From Hyphomicrobiales bacterium (GTDB lineage Bacteria > Pseudomonadota > Alphaproteobacteria > Rhizobiales > Rhizobiaceae): a stretch of DNA of 64,000 nucleotides. The stretch is taken from contig UBQX01000011.1 in NCBI GenBank assembly GCA_900467685.1, positions 1 to 64,000 on the forward strand. Reading direction: 5' to 3'. A program made the translations under genes and the position numbers. The notes under the pieces are model-generated. The model was not told the origin of the DNA and did no database searches. It was given only the letters and a program-made list of their open reading frames with translations. Every line of letters starts with the position of its first letter. Position 1 is the stretch's first letter. This document shows positions 56,134-64,000 of the stretch, one piece after another.

Positions 56134-58545
56134 TCAGAACTCGGTCCATTCATTGGTGACGCGACCGCCATTGGCTGCAAGCTTCGGGCGGGCAGCCGGT
56201 GCTGCGACCTTGGGCCCCATGGCGCGGGCGGTCTGGCGCAGAGCCTCCGCCTGCATGCCGGCGGAATGGTCCAGCTTGAAGCGCGCGATCAACTCCTTCA
56301 GCGTATGGGATTCATCAGCCAGCGCGCCGCTGGCGGCATTGGCTTCTTCCACCATGGCGGCGTTCTGCTGGGTCACCTGATCCATCTGGTTGACCGCCGT
56401 GTTGACTTCCGAGAGCCCGACAGCCTGTTCGCGCGCCGAGGTGGCGATGGCTTCCATGTGCTGGTTGATGTTGATGACATAGTCGGCAATCGTCTTCAGC
56501 GCCTCGCCGGTCTCGCTGACCAGCTTCACGCCGTGCCCGACCTCCTCGGCCGAAGACTGGATCAGCGCCTTGATCTCGCGGGCGGCCTGCGCGGACCGCT
56601 GCGCCAGTTCGCGAACCTCCTGTGCGACGACAGCGAAGCCCTTGCCGGCATCTCCGGCGCGTGCTGCCTCAACACCCGCATTCAAAGCCAGCAGGTTGGT
56701 CTGGAATGCGATCTCGTCGATCACGCCGATGATATTGGCGATCTGCGACGAGGACTGCTCGATGCGATGGATGGCATCCACCGCGCCGGCCACGACCCGT
56801 CCGGACTCAGTGGCGCTCACATTGGCGCGGGCAGCAATCTTGCGGGCCTCGTCGGCGCGCTGCGAGGAGTTGTTGACGTTGGCGGTGATCTCGTCCAGCG
56901 CAGCCGCCGTTTCCTCAAGCGAGGCAGCCTGCTGTTCGGTGCGCCGCGACAGATCGTCGGCGCTGCGGCTGATTTCGCGTGAACCGCTGTCGATCGATTC
57001 GGCCGAATTTGCGACCGCCGACATGGCCTGGGCGAGCTGCGAGAGCGAGCGGTTGAAGTCCTGCCGCAGCTGTTCGAAGTCGGACGCAAAGGGTTCAGTC
57101 AGACGGAAGCCGAGATCGCCATCGGCCAGATGCTGCAGGCCAAGGCCGATCTGCATCGTGGCATGCGTCGTCTCCGTAGCCTTGCGGTGTTCGGCGTCGG
57201 CGACGCGCTGCCGCTCTGCCTCGGACATCTGGCGCTGGCTGCTGGCATCTGCTTCCAGCTGACGTGCGGCAATGGCGTTTTCGCGGAAGACGACGACGGC
57301 ATCTGCCATGGCGCCGATCTCGTCCGCGCGACCTTCGCCGGGGACTTCAGTCTGCAGATCCCCGCCGGCGAGACGGCGCATCGCGCCTGTCATCGCGCCA
57401 ATGGGTCCGGCTATGCCTCCGGCGACAAACCACATAGCGACAATACCTGCCAGACCCATCACGGCCGAAACGACAAGCTGCAGGGTCGTATCCTGCTGAT
57501 TGCGGCTGGAGAGCGCATCGCGCAGGCTGTCTGCCTTGGCGAGCGCCACGGACCGGGGTACATCGACGACGACCGACCATGTTGCCTGCGTCCGGCCATT
57601 GACGATGGACGACAGCGCAGTGAAGGCCTTGTCGTCCGCAACAACGGAATCGACGCCCTTTGCGATATCCGAAAGGATTTTCGAGGCATCGCTGCGGACC
57701 GCGGAATAGCTGCCGCCGATTTTCTCGGGATGCTCGCTGGAGGCGACGACAAGGCCGGCCGAGGTCACGATATCGACGGACGCCTTCCCGTCATAGATCG
57801 ACGCCTTGACGCTTGCGGCAAGTTTCTGGACGAAGGCCAGATCGAAGTCTGCGCCGGCAACGCCCGCAAACTTTCCATCAATCATGATAGGCACCGACAT
57901 GGTAGCCAGAAACACGCTCTTGCCCTGAACAATATAGGGGAGCGGTGCCAGCAGGCTTTCCTTGCCCGTGGTTGCCGGTCCGATATACCAGCCGCCCTTG
58001 ACAAGACCGTTCTGATGCGTGGCGCTGCTATCATATTCGACAAGCGGCTGGATCGCGATCTTGCCGTCTGCGGCGCGCGTCCAGTAGGGCAGGAAGCGGC
58101 CGGTGGAATCCGAGCCTTGACCAGCATTATTCTTGAAACCCGCGTCATTTCCATCGACCGCGTTCGGCTCCCAGGCACTGTAGGTGCCGTTGAAGCGCGG
58201 GTTATCCTTCAGGACGTTCAGGAGGATCGCGTTGAATTGCGTCCGTCGCACATCTGCATGCGTGCCGTCCTTCTGCGACGCGGCCATTTCGAAGCTTCGC
58301 GCCATGTTGCGCGCAGCCCCGAAGGCTTCGTCGAGCGATGCGCGGATGATGCCCGCCTGCGTGGAGGCGAGCCGCTTCAGCCCGTCCTTTGTCAGGTCTT
58401 CGGTCAGCGAGGACACGTTGTCGGTCACGAATGCCTGCCGGCTTTGCGCGGAGAAGACGCCATAGCCAAGAACGCCGCCGACCGCAGTCAGGACACAGAG
58501 CCCCGACAAGACGGCTATCTTCGATTTGATGGATTTGAACTGCAT
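56134..58545 (-). CDS. Methyl-accepting chemotaxis protein with dCache-like sensor
   Basis: An 803-residue chemoreceptor. The N-terminal transmembrane helix is followed by a long extracytoplasmic sensor (about 35-345) of the double-Cache kind, with [24 protein letters not shown] and a Cache ligand-loop [18 protein letters not shown]. Then come a second transmembrane helix (about 350-370), HAMP domains and a long MCP signalling helix (MCP core [20 protein letters not shown], hairpin [20 protein letters not shown]). The C-terminus ends NEWTEF, a W-x-x-F CheR-docking type pentapeptide. It lies between the two pca operons, so an aromatic acid or related metabolite is a plausible ligand, unproven. 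Start [10 protein letters not shown] is supported by GGGGG 7 bases before. Confidence 0.93.
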   Translation of the reverse strand: MQFKSIKSKIAVLSGLCVLTAVGGVLGYGVFSAQSRQAFVTDNVSSLTEDLTKDGLKRLASTQAGIIRASLDEAFGAARNMARSFEMAASQKDGTHADVRRTQFNAILLNVLKDNPRFNGTYSAWEPNAVDGNDAGFKNNAGQGSDSTGRFLPYWTRAADGKIAIQPLVEYDSSATHQNGLVKGGWYIGPATTGKESLLAPLPYIVQGKSVFLATMSVPIMIDGKFAGVAGADFDLAFVQKLAASVKASIYDGKASVDIVTSAGLVVASSEHPEKIGGSYSAVRSDASKILSDIAKGVDSVVADDKAFTALSSIVNGRTQATWSVVVDVPRSVALAKADSLRDALSSRNQQDTTLQLVVSAVMGLAGIVAMWFVAGGIAGPIGAMTGAMRRLAGGDLQTEVPGEGRADEIGAMADAVVVFRENAIAARQLEADASSQRQMSEAERQRVADAEHRKATETTHATMQIGLGLQHLADGDLGFRLTEPFASDFEQLRQDFNRSLSQLAQAMSAVANSAESIDSGSREISRSADDLSRRTEQQAASLEETAAALDEITANVNNSSQRADEARKIAARANVSATESGRVVAGAVDAIHRIEQSSSQIANIIGVIDEIAFQTNLLALNAGVEAARAGDAGKGFAVVAQEVRELAQRSAQAAREIKALIQSSAEEVGHGVKLVSETGEALKTIADYVININQHMEAIATSAREQAVGLSEVNTAVNQMDQVTQQNAAMVEEANAASGALADESHTLKELIARFKLDHSAGMQAEALRQTARAMGPKVAAPAARPKLAANGGRVTNEWTEF

Positions 58546-58862
58546 GTAGGACCCCCAAAGCCCGCTGCGATCTCCCATGGATCGCTTCCGATCGAATCCA
58601 CGGCAGCTGAGGCGGGAACGGCCGAAAACCCCAGGATTCTGAGGGGAATGCTGTCAGGTCTCGTTTTCACAATTCTTAACGAGATCCTGCTGGGAAGGCG
58701 TTACATCCTGCAAAATATACGTATAAAATAGAATATATTTGATTCCATTGAGAAATATTACTTCAGATTGACAATAATCATTTCCCTATATGTCTCAGCC
58801 TTGAAACACTTTGGCAGGGTTTCGAAAAACGAAGCCTGAATTCCCGCTGACGCGACCAGGAT
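58546..58862. other. A+T-rich intergenic region between the chemoreceptor and pcaR-like genes
   Basis: No gene is evident. The stretch near 58706-58796 is strikingly A+T-rich (AATATACGTATAAAATAG and related). It must contain the chemoreceptor promoter (minus strand, toward lower coordinates), and lies downstream of the IclR gene. I do not see a clear terminator. Confidence 0.5.
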
Positions 58863-59624
58863 TTACAGATTCAACCTGTTGAAGTCGCGCCTGACATTCA
58901 GAAGCGAAGGCAGGAAACGCCCGGCAACCGTTTCCGGCGATTCGGCGCTTGCCGCCAGCCCCACATTCAGCGCGGCAACCGTGACACCACGGGCATTGAC
59001 GAGCGGCACGGCGAGCGAGCGGAGACCGATCTCCACCTCCTGGTCGATGAAGGCGAAGCCCCGCGCCCGCGTTTCGGCCAGAATTTCCATCAGCGCATCG
59101 ATGTCGGTCACCGTCTTCTCGGTCCGCACGGGGCGCGGCTGGCTTGCCAGAATGCCCCGCGCTTCGTCCGGAGCGAGAGCCGCCAGCAGCACCCTTCCCA
59201 TCGAAGTGCAGTAGGCCGGCAGGCGCGAGCCCGGCATGAGCGCGATCGACATGACACGGCGCTGCGCCGCGCGCGCGATATAGACGATCTCCGCCCCGTC
59301 GAGGATAGAAACCGACGTGCTCTCCCCGATTTCCTGCGACAACGCATCGAGCAGCGGCTGCACCACCCGCGGCAAGGGCATGGCGGCAAGGCTGCCGGTT
59401 CCAAGACGAAGCACACGCGGCGTCAATGTGAAGAACTTGCCGTCATAATCCGCATAACCGCCATCGGCCAGCGTGAGAAGACAGCGCCGCGTGGTGGCGC
59501 GGTCAAGCCCTGCGATCTCGGCGGCTTCGGCAATTGAAAGTCGGGTCCGCTCGGCGCTGAAGGCCTCAATCACCCTCAGGCCCTTCATCAACCCGCCCAT
59601 CAGATCGCGATCCTGAACTGCCAT
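58863..59624 (-). CDS. pcaR: IclR family regulator of pca genes (PcaR/PcaU-like)
   Basis: A 253-residue IclR regulator with an N-terminal winged HTH (GGLMKGLRVIEAF, then LSIAEAAEIAGLDRATTRRC) and a C-terminal effector domain (VSILDGAEIVYIARA, ALMPGSRLPAYCTSMGRVLL, FIDQEVEIGLRSLAVPLVN). It faces pcaI-pcaJ-pcaF, the classic PcaR arrangement, and nested palindromes similar to the Pseudomonas PcaR site lie between. Effector in known members is beta-ketoadipate. The start at MAVQDRDLMG (59624) has GAGG upstream; the longer frame overlaps the operators. Confidence 0.9.
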   Translation of the reverse strand: MAVQDRDLMGGLMKGLRVIEAFSAERTRLSIAEAAEIAGLDRATTRRCLLTLADGGYADYDGKFFTLTPRVLRLGTGSLAAMPLPRVVQPLLDALSQEIGESTSVSILDGAEIVYIARAAQRRVMSIALMPGSRLPAYCTSMGRVLLAALAPDEARGILASQPRPVRTEKTVTDIDALMEILAETRARGFAFIDQEVEIGLRSLAVPLVNARGVTVAALNVGLAASAESPETVAGRFLPSLLNVRRDFNRLNL

Positions 59625-59636
59625 CACCCGCCTCAT

Positions 59637-59673
59637 TTGTGCGATATTCGAACAAATATCGTATAACGCACAA
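59637..59673. promoter_or_regulatory. Nested palindromes, putative PcaR operator
   Basis: Outer arms TTGTGCG (59637-59643) and CGCACAA (59667-59673) enclose inner arms CGATATT (59642-59648) and AATATCG (59655-59661). On the minus strand the left part reads GTTCGAATATCGCACA, close to the Pseudomonas PcaR site GTTCGATAATCGCAC. It is located between the regulator and pcaI. Confidence 0.75.
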
Positions 59674-59758
59674 AATATTTGCCGTCGAGCGGGATTCGTC
59701 TTATCCATCTCATCACGACAGGTCGGGAATAACGTGGCCCGCCGCGACGGAGGATTTC

Positions 59759-60466
59759 ATGGACAAGACGATTGGAAGTCTGGCGGAGGCGGTGGCCGGT
59801 ATCGGCGACGGCGCAACCGTCATGATCGGCGGTTTCGGCGGCTCCGGCGCGCCGATCGAGCTTATTCACGCGCTCATAGACAAGGGGCCGAAGAACCTGA
59901 CCGTCATCAACAACAATGCCGGCAACGGTCGCATCGGCATTGCCGCGATGATCGACGCGGGCATGGTCAAGAAGATGATCTGCTCCTTCCCGCGTTCTTC
60001 CGACCCGCGCGCCTTCACCGACCGCTATCTCGCTGGCGAAATCGAGCTGGAACTGGTGCCGCAGGGCACGCTCGCAGAGCGTATCCGCGCCGGCGGGTCC
60101 GGCATCCCGGCTTTCTACACGCCGACAAGCTTCGGCACCGAGCTTGCAGACGGCAAGGTCATCGCCGAGTTCGACGGCCGCAAATATGTGCAGGAGCGCT
60201 GGCTGAAGGCCGATTTCGCCATCGTCAAGGCGCATATCGGCGACACGATGGGCAACCTGACCTACCGCATGGCCGGCCGCAACTTCAATCCGCTGATGTG
60301 CATGGCCGCCGCCAAGACGATCGCCCAGGTGTCGAAGATCGTGAAGCCCGGCGAGATCGATCCCGAACAGGTGATCACCCCCGGCATTTTCGTCGATGGC
60401 GTCGTCGAAGTCGCCAATCCGCAACAGGAAGAAGAGCTCATCCGAGCCGGAGTGGCCTACGCATGA
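59759..60466 (+). CDS. pcaI: 3-oxoadipate:succinyl-CoA transferase subunit A
   Basis: Alpha subunit that activates beta-ketoadipate to the CoA ester. The 235-residue protein shows GATVMIGGFGGSGAPIELIH, then NNNAGNGRIGIAAMI and PAFYTPTSFGTELADGK, the type I CoA-transferase subunit A pattern. CGGAGG is 5-6 bases before the ATG; the upstream extension is not used. It overlaps pcaJ by 4 bases. Confidence 0.96.
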   Translation: MDKTIGSLAEAVAGIGDGATVMIGGFGGSGAPIELIHALIDKGPKNLTVINNNAGNGRIGIAAMIDAGMVKKMICSFPRSSDPRAFTDRYLAGEIELELVPQGTLAERIRAGGSGIPAFYTPTSFGTELADGKVIAEFDGRKYVQERWLKADFAIVKAHIGDTMGNLTYRMAGRNFNPLMCMAAAKTIAQVSKIVKPGEIDPEQVITPGIFVDGVVEVANPQQEEELIRAGVAYA

Positions 60467-61164
60467 CCGACGCACCCACGATCAACACCCGCGAGGACAT
60501 CAAGCTCTCCAACGCCCAGATCGCATGGCGCGCGGCACAAGACATTGCCGACGGCGCCTATGTCAACCTCGGCATCGGCTTCCCCGAAATGGTCGCCAAG
60601 TTCCAGCCGCCCGGCCGCGAAGCGATCTTCCACACCGAAAACGGCGTGCTGAACTTCGGTGAATCGCCGGCCGCCGGCGAGGAAGACTGGGATCTCATCA
60701 ATGCCGGCAAGAAGGCGATCACGCTGAAGCCGGGCGCTGCCTTCTTCCACCATGCCGACAGCTTCGCCATGGTGCGCGGCGGCCATCTCGATGTCGCGAT
60801 CCTGGGCGCCTATCAGGTCGCCGAAAACGGCGATCTCGCCAACTGGCGCGTCGGCTCCAAGGGCGTCCCCGCCGTCGGCGGCGCGATGGATCTCGTCCAC
60901 GGCGCCAAGCAGGTCGTTGTCATCACCGAGCATGTCACCAAGGACGGCAAGCCGAAACTGGTGGAACGCTGCACCTTCCCGCTGACCGGCGTCGGCTGCA
61001 TCACCCGTGTCTACACGAGCCATGCCGTGATCGATATCAAGGACGGCAAGTTCGTGGTGCGCGAAAAGCTCGCCGCCATGACCATGGACGAGCTGCAGGC
61101 CATGACCGGCGGCAAACTCCACACGGACGGCCCCGTCGCCGACCTCGTCGTGCCGGCCCTGTAA
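60463..61164 (+). CDS. pcaJ: 3-oxoadipate:succinyl-CoA transferase subunit B
   Basis: Beta subunit (233 residues). The catalytic Glu is in HTENGVLNFG (Glu59); DGAYVNLGIGFPEMVA and PAVGGAMDLVHGAKQVVV are further signature parts. Translation is coupled to pcaI through the ATGA overlap. pcaF begins 12 bases after its stop codon. Confidence 0.96.
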   Translation: MTDAPTINTREDIKLSNAQIAWRAAQDIADGAYVNLGIGFPEMVAKFQPPGREAIFHTENGVLNFGESPAAGEEDWDLINAGKKAITLKPGAAFFHHADSFAMVRGGHLDVAILGAYQVAENGDLANWRVGSKGVPAVGGAMDLVHGAKQVVVITEHVTKDGKPKLVERCTFPLTGVGCITRVYTSHAVIDIKDGKFVVREKLAAMTMDELQAMTGGKLHTDGPVADLVVPAL

Positions 61165-61176
61165 GGAGTTGAAATC

Positions 61177-62382
<1,206 letters not shown>

Positions 62383-62419
62383 TCGCTGCGTCTCCCTTCT
62401 GGGGAGGCCAAACCATACT

Positions 62420-62546
62420 CTCCGTCATCCCGGAGCTGATCCGGGATCCAGCGCGCGATGTCCATCGCGCAAAAGGCTCTTCTTCAAGGGTGCCCTTCAG
62501 CCCGCAGACGCGGGCTGGCTGGATGCCGGATCAAATCCGGCATGAC
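62420..62546. repeat. Mosaic palindromic element (RIME-like), copy 2
   Basis: Same orientation and block order as copy 1 at 50707-50837: CGTCATCCCGG start, CGCGCGATGTCCATCGCGC hairpin, CAGCCCGCAGACG-GGCTGG hairpin and GATGCCGGATC-GATCCGGCAT-type end (ATGCCGGA/TCCGGCAT). The central block (AGGGTGCCCTTCAGC) differs from copy 1. It lies between pcaF and pcaB. A remnant of a different G+C-rich repeat (TCCCTTCTGGGGAGG) precedes it at about 62392. Confidence 0.8.
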
Positions 62547-62635
62547 TGAAGTCTAGGTACCGCGCATTGCGGCCCCTCATGCTTCGTGACATCCTCGACT
62601 ACAGTATCAAACGCACGGCCCGTTCAGGACCCCCC

Positions 62636-63694
62636 ATGACCGAACTCTCGCCCACCTTCCTAAACGACCTGCTCCTCGACACCGACGTGGCCGCCCTCAT
62701 CGGCACTGAAGCCGACCTGAAGGCCATGCTCACTTTCGAGGTGGCGCTGGGCGAGGCTGCGGCGAAGAACGGCTTCATCCCGCAGGAGCACGCCCGCGCG
62801 CTGGCCGAAAAGGCCGCGACCTTCACCCCCGACCGTCTCTCGCTTCAAGCCTCGACGCTCAAGGACGGCGTCGTCATCCCCGACTATGTCCGCCAGCTGC
62901 GCGACCATGTCGGCGGAGAAGCAGCGAAATCCGTCCACTTCGGCGCGACCAGCCAGGATGTCATCGACACTGCACTGGCGTTGAAGCTTCGCGACGTCTT
63001 CGATCTCTTCGAAGCCCGCCTGACCGGCATCGCCGCCCTGCTGGAAGGCCTGATCGAAACGTTTGGCGCAGTCGAAATCCCCGGCCGCACCCGCATGCAG
63101 TCGGCCATCCCGATCACCGCTGGCGACCGCATGCGTGTCTGGCTTGCCGGCGTCATGCAGGCGCTGGAGGCCTTGGAGGCCGTGCGCCGCGAAAATCTCA
63201 TCCTCTCGCTCGCCGGCGCTGCCGGCACGGCGGAGAAATATGGCGAAAAAATCGGCGCTGTTCGCGATGACCTCGCCCACGCCCTTGGCCTTGCGGTTCC
63301 CGCTTACGTTCCCCACGCCGCCCGCGGTCGCATTGCCGATCTCGGCAACTGGCAGTCGCGTGTCACGGGCGCACTCGGCAAGATCGGCCAGGACGTGGCG
63401 CTGATGGCGCAGAACGAAATGGCCGAAATCGCCCTCTCCGGCGGCGGCGCATCGTCGGCCATGCCTCACAAGCAGAACCCGGTGCGCGCCGAAGTGCTCG
63501 TCAGCCTCGCCCGCTTCAACGCAACGCAGGTCGCGGCCCTCCATCAGTCGCTTGTCCACGAACAGGAACGGTCGGGTGCGGCCTGGACGCTGGAATGGCT
63601 GGTCCTGCCGCCGATGCTGAATGCCACCGGCGTGTCGCTGAAACACGCCGTTGAGCTTCTGTCCGGCATCCGGCGCATCGGCAAGACGGGCTGA
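62636..63694 (+). CDS. pcaB: 3-carboxy-cis,cis-muconate cycloisomerase
   Basis: Converts beta-carboxy-cis,cis-muconate to gamma-carboxymuconolactone. The 352-residue protein of the fumarase/aspartase superfamily has KSVHFGATSQDVIDTALALK, the family signature SSAMPHKQNPVRAE and a central helical bundle. Length matches bacterial PcaB. The ATG has AGGA 6 bases upstream. It lies about 250 bp after pcaF, outside the pcaD-pcaC-pcaH-pcaG operon in which other Rhizobiaceae usually carry it. Confidence 0.95.
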   Translation: MTELSPTFLNDLLLDTDVAALIGTEADLKAMLTFEVALGEAAAKNGFIPQEHARALAEKAATFTPDRLSLQASTLKDGVVIPDYVRQLRDHVGGEAAKSVHFGATSQDVIDTALALKLRDVFDLFEARLTGIAALLEGLIETFGAVEIPGRTRMQSAIPITAGDRMRVWLAGVMQALEALEAVRRENLILSLAGAAGTAEKYGEKIGAVRDDLAHALGLAVPAYVPHAARGRIADLGNWQSRVTGALGKIGQDVALMAQNEMAEIALSGGGASSAMPHKQNPVRAEVLVSLARFNATQVAALHQSLVHEQERSGAAWTLEWLVLPPMLNATGVSLKHAVELLSGIRRIGKTG

Positions 63695-63728
63695 GGGCCC
63701 GACCTGCCGCGAGGCGGTTGAATGTCGC

Positions 63729-64000
63729 CTATTTCATTGCATCGAGCAGATGATTGGCCACAATGTCCTGGATGTGGCTGTTTTCCCAATAGGTCGTATG
63801 GCTCATGGGATTCCAGCCGGAGAAAAGATTGCCGACCGAAACCGGCACATCCTTGACCAACGACTTGTAGCCCTCGGAGAGCTGCTGCAGCGGATATCCG
63901 AGCACATCGTCCTTGTCATAATAGTTTTCCCAGACGAACTTGTCGTTCGGCCGTTTGATCGGATAGCGCTCCTTATAGGCGAGGCCGGTGGTGAATACCG
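63729..64000 (-). CDS. Partial CDS of unidentified function, C-terminal end only
   Basis: The last 90 or so codons of a minus-strand gene run off the window edge. The readable part includes YKERYPIKRPNDKFVWENYY, DKDDVLGYPLQQLSEGY, VGNLFSGWNPMSHTTYW, and ends NSHIQDIVANHLLDAMK. The DKDD-LGYPL and GWNPMSHTTYW segments resemble the C-terminal part of an alpha/beta hydrolase or lipase-like protein, where the His of SHTTYW could be catalytic; this is a weak family guess. The gene converges with pcaB. Confidence 0.7.
   Translation of the reverse strand, partial: VFTTGLAYKERYPIKRPNDKFVWENYYDKDDVLGYPLQQLSEGYKSLVKDVPVSVGNLFSGWNPMSHTTYWENSHIQDIVANHLLDAMK

Noticed and set aside
57130-58731. 533-residue plus-strand frame
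   Set aside because: Antisense to the chemoreceptor gene; no domain recognised.

Overview
This 64 kb window is chromosomal housekeeping DNA from an alphaproteobacterium, almost certainly Rhizobiaceae (Rhizobium/Agrobacterium/Neorhizobium group). The evidence is gene content and order: irr next to fabA-fabB-fabI, rimP-nusA-ylxR-infB followed by rbfA-truB-rpsO-pnp, dnaK-dnaJ behind an RpoH-type promoter, a two-block pca regulon with PcaQ and an IclR regulator, small palindromic intergenic repeats of rhizobial type, and alphaproteobacterial promoters (CTTGAC-like -35, CTATAT-like -10). I see no transposase, prophage, CRISPR array or integrase. The assignment rests on recognition of protein families, not on a database search.

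Layout. 1-6.5 kb: leucine catabolism operon on the minus strand (TetR regulator, isovaleryl-CoA dehydrogenase, methylcrotonyl-CoA carboxylase beta and alpha, HMG-CoA lyase). 6.6-9.9 kb: dnaK-dnaJ. 10-15.6 kb: class A penicillin-binding protein, M20 peptidase, MarR regulator, a hairpin-rich gap that looks like two tandem small RNAs, and a lipoprotein lytic transglycosylase. 15.9-18.3 kb: FYDLN acid protein, tRNA-Ala(GGC), a 33-residue membrane protein, a TadG/VWA-like protein and TRIC-type channel. 19-22.7 kb: irr and the fabA-fabB-fabI unsaturated fatty acid genes. 22.8-25.4 kb: small LuxR-type HTH protein, AraC regulator, RsmC-like methyltransferase. 25.5-38.3 kb: RNA metabolism and translation genes on the minus strand, with two unrelated genes (MFS transporter, DUF1810) between. 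38.4-47.6 kb: mixed metabolism (MFS exporter, methyltransferase/XRE pair, CitE-like lyase, leuD, glycosyltransferase, flavoprotein, lipoprotein hydrolase). 47.7-51.7 kb: polA and a secreted EF-hand protein. 51.7-63.7 kb: the complete protocatechuate branch of the beta-ketoadipate pathway. The window ends inside an unidentified minus-strand gene.

How the genes work together. PcaQ faces pcaD-pcaC-pcaH-pcaG (ring cleavage, decarboxylation, enol-lactone hydrolysis). An IclR regulator faces pcaI-pcaJ-pcaF (CoA transfer, thiolysis), followed by pcaB. Between the blocks sit a RES-domain gene and a chemoreceptor. The pca products (succinyl-CoA, acetyl-CoA) and the leucine operon products (acetyl-CoA, acetoacetate) both feed central metabolism.

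Most worth a second look: (1) the pair of candidate tandem sRNAs at 14.54-14.98 kb with C-rich hairpin loops and a nested palindrome between them; (2) a 120-bp palindromic repeat inserted in frame inside the mccA coding sequence; (3) operators that can be read directly for PcaQ, the IclR regulator and the XRE regulator; (4) two copies of a roughly 130-bp mosaic palindromic element behind polA and pcaF; (5) a terminator-like attenuator in the rimP leader. No wholly new multi-gene system was evident; novelty is mainly in RNA and repeat structures.
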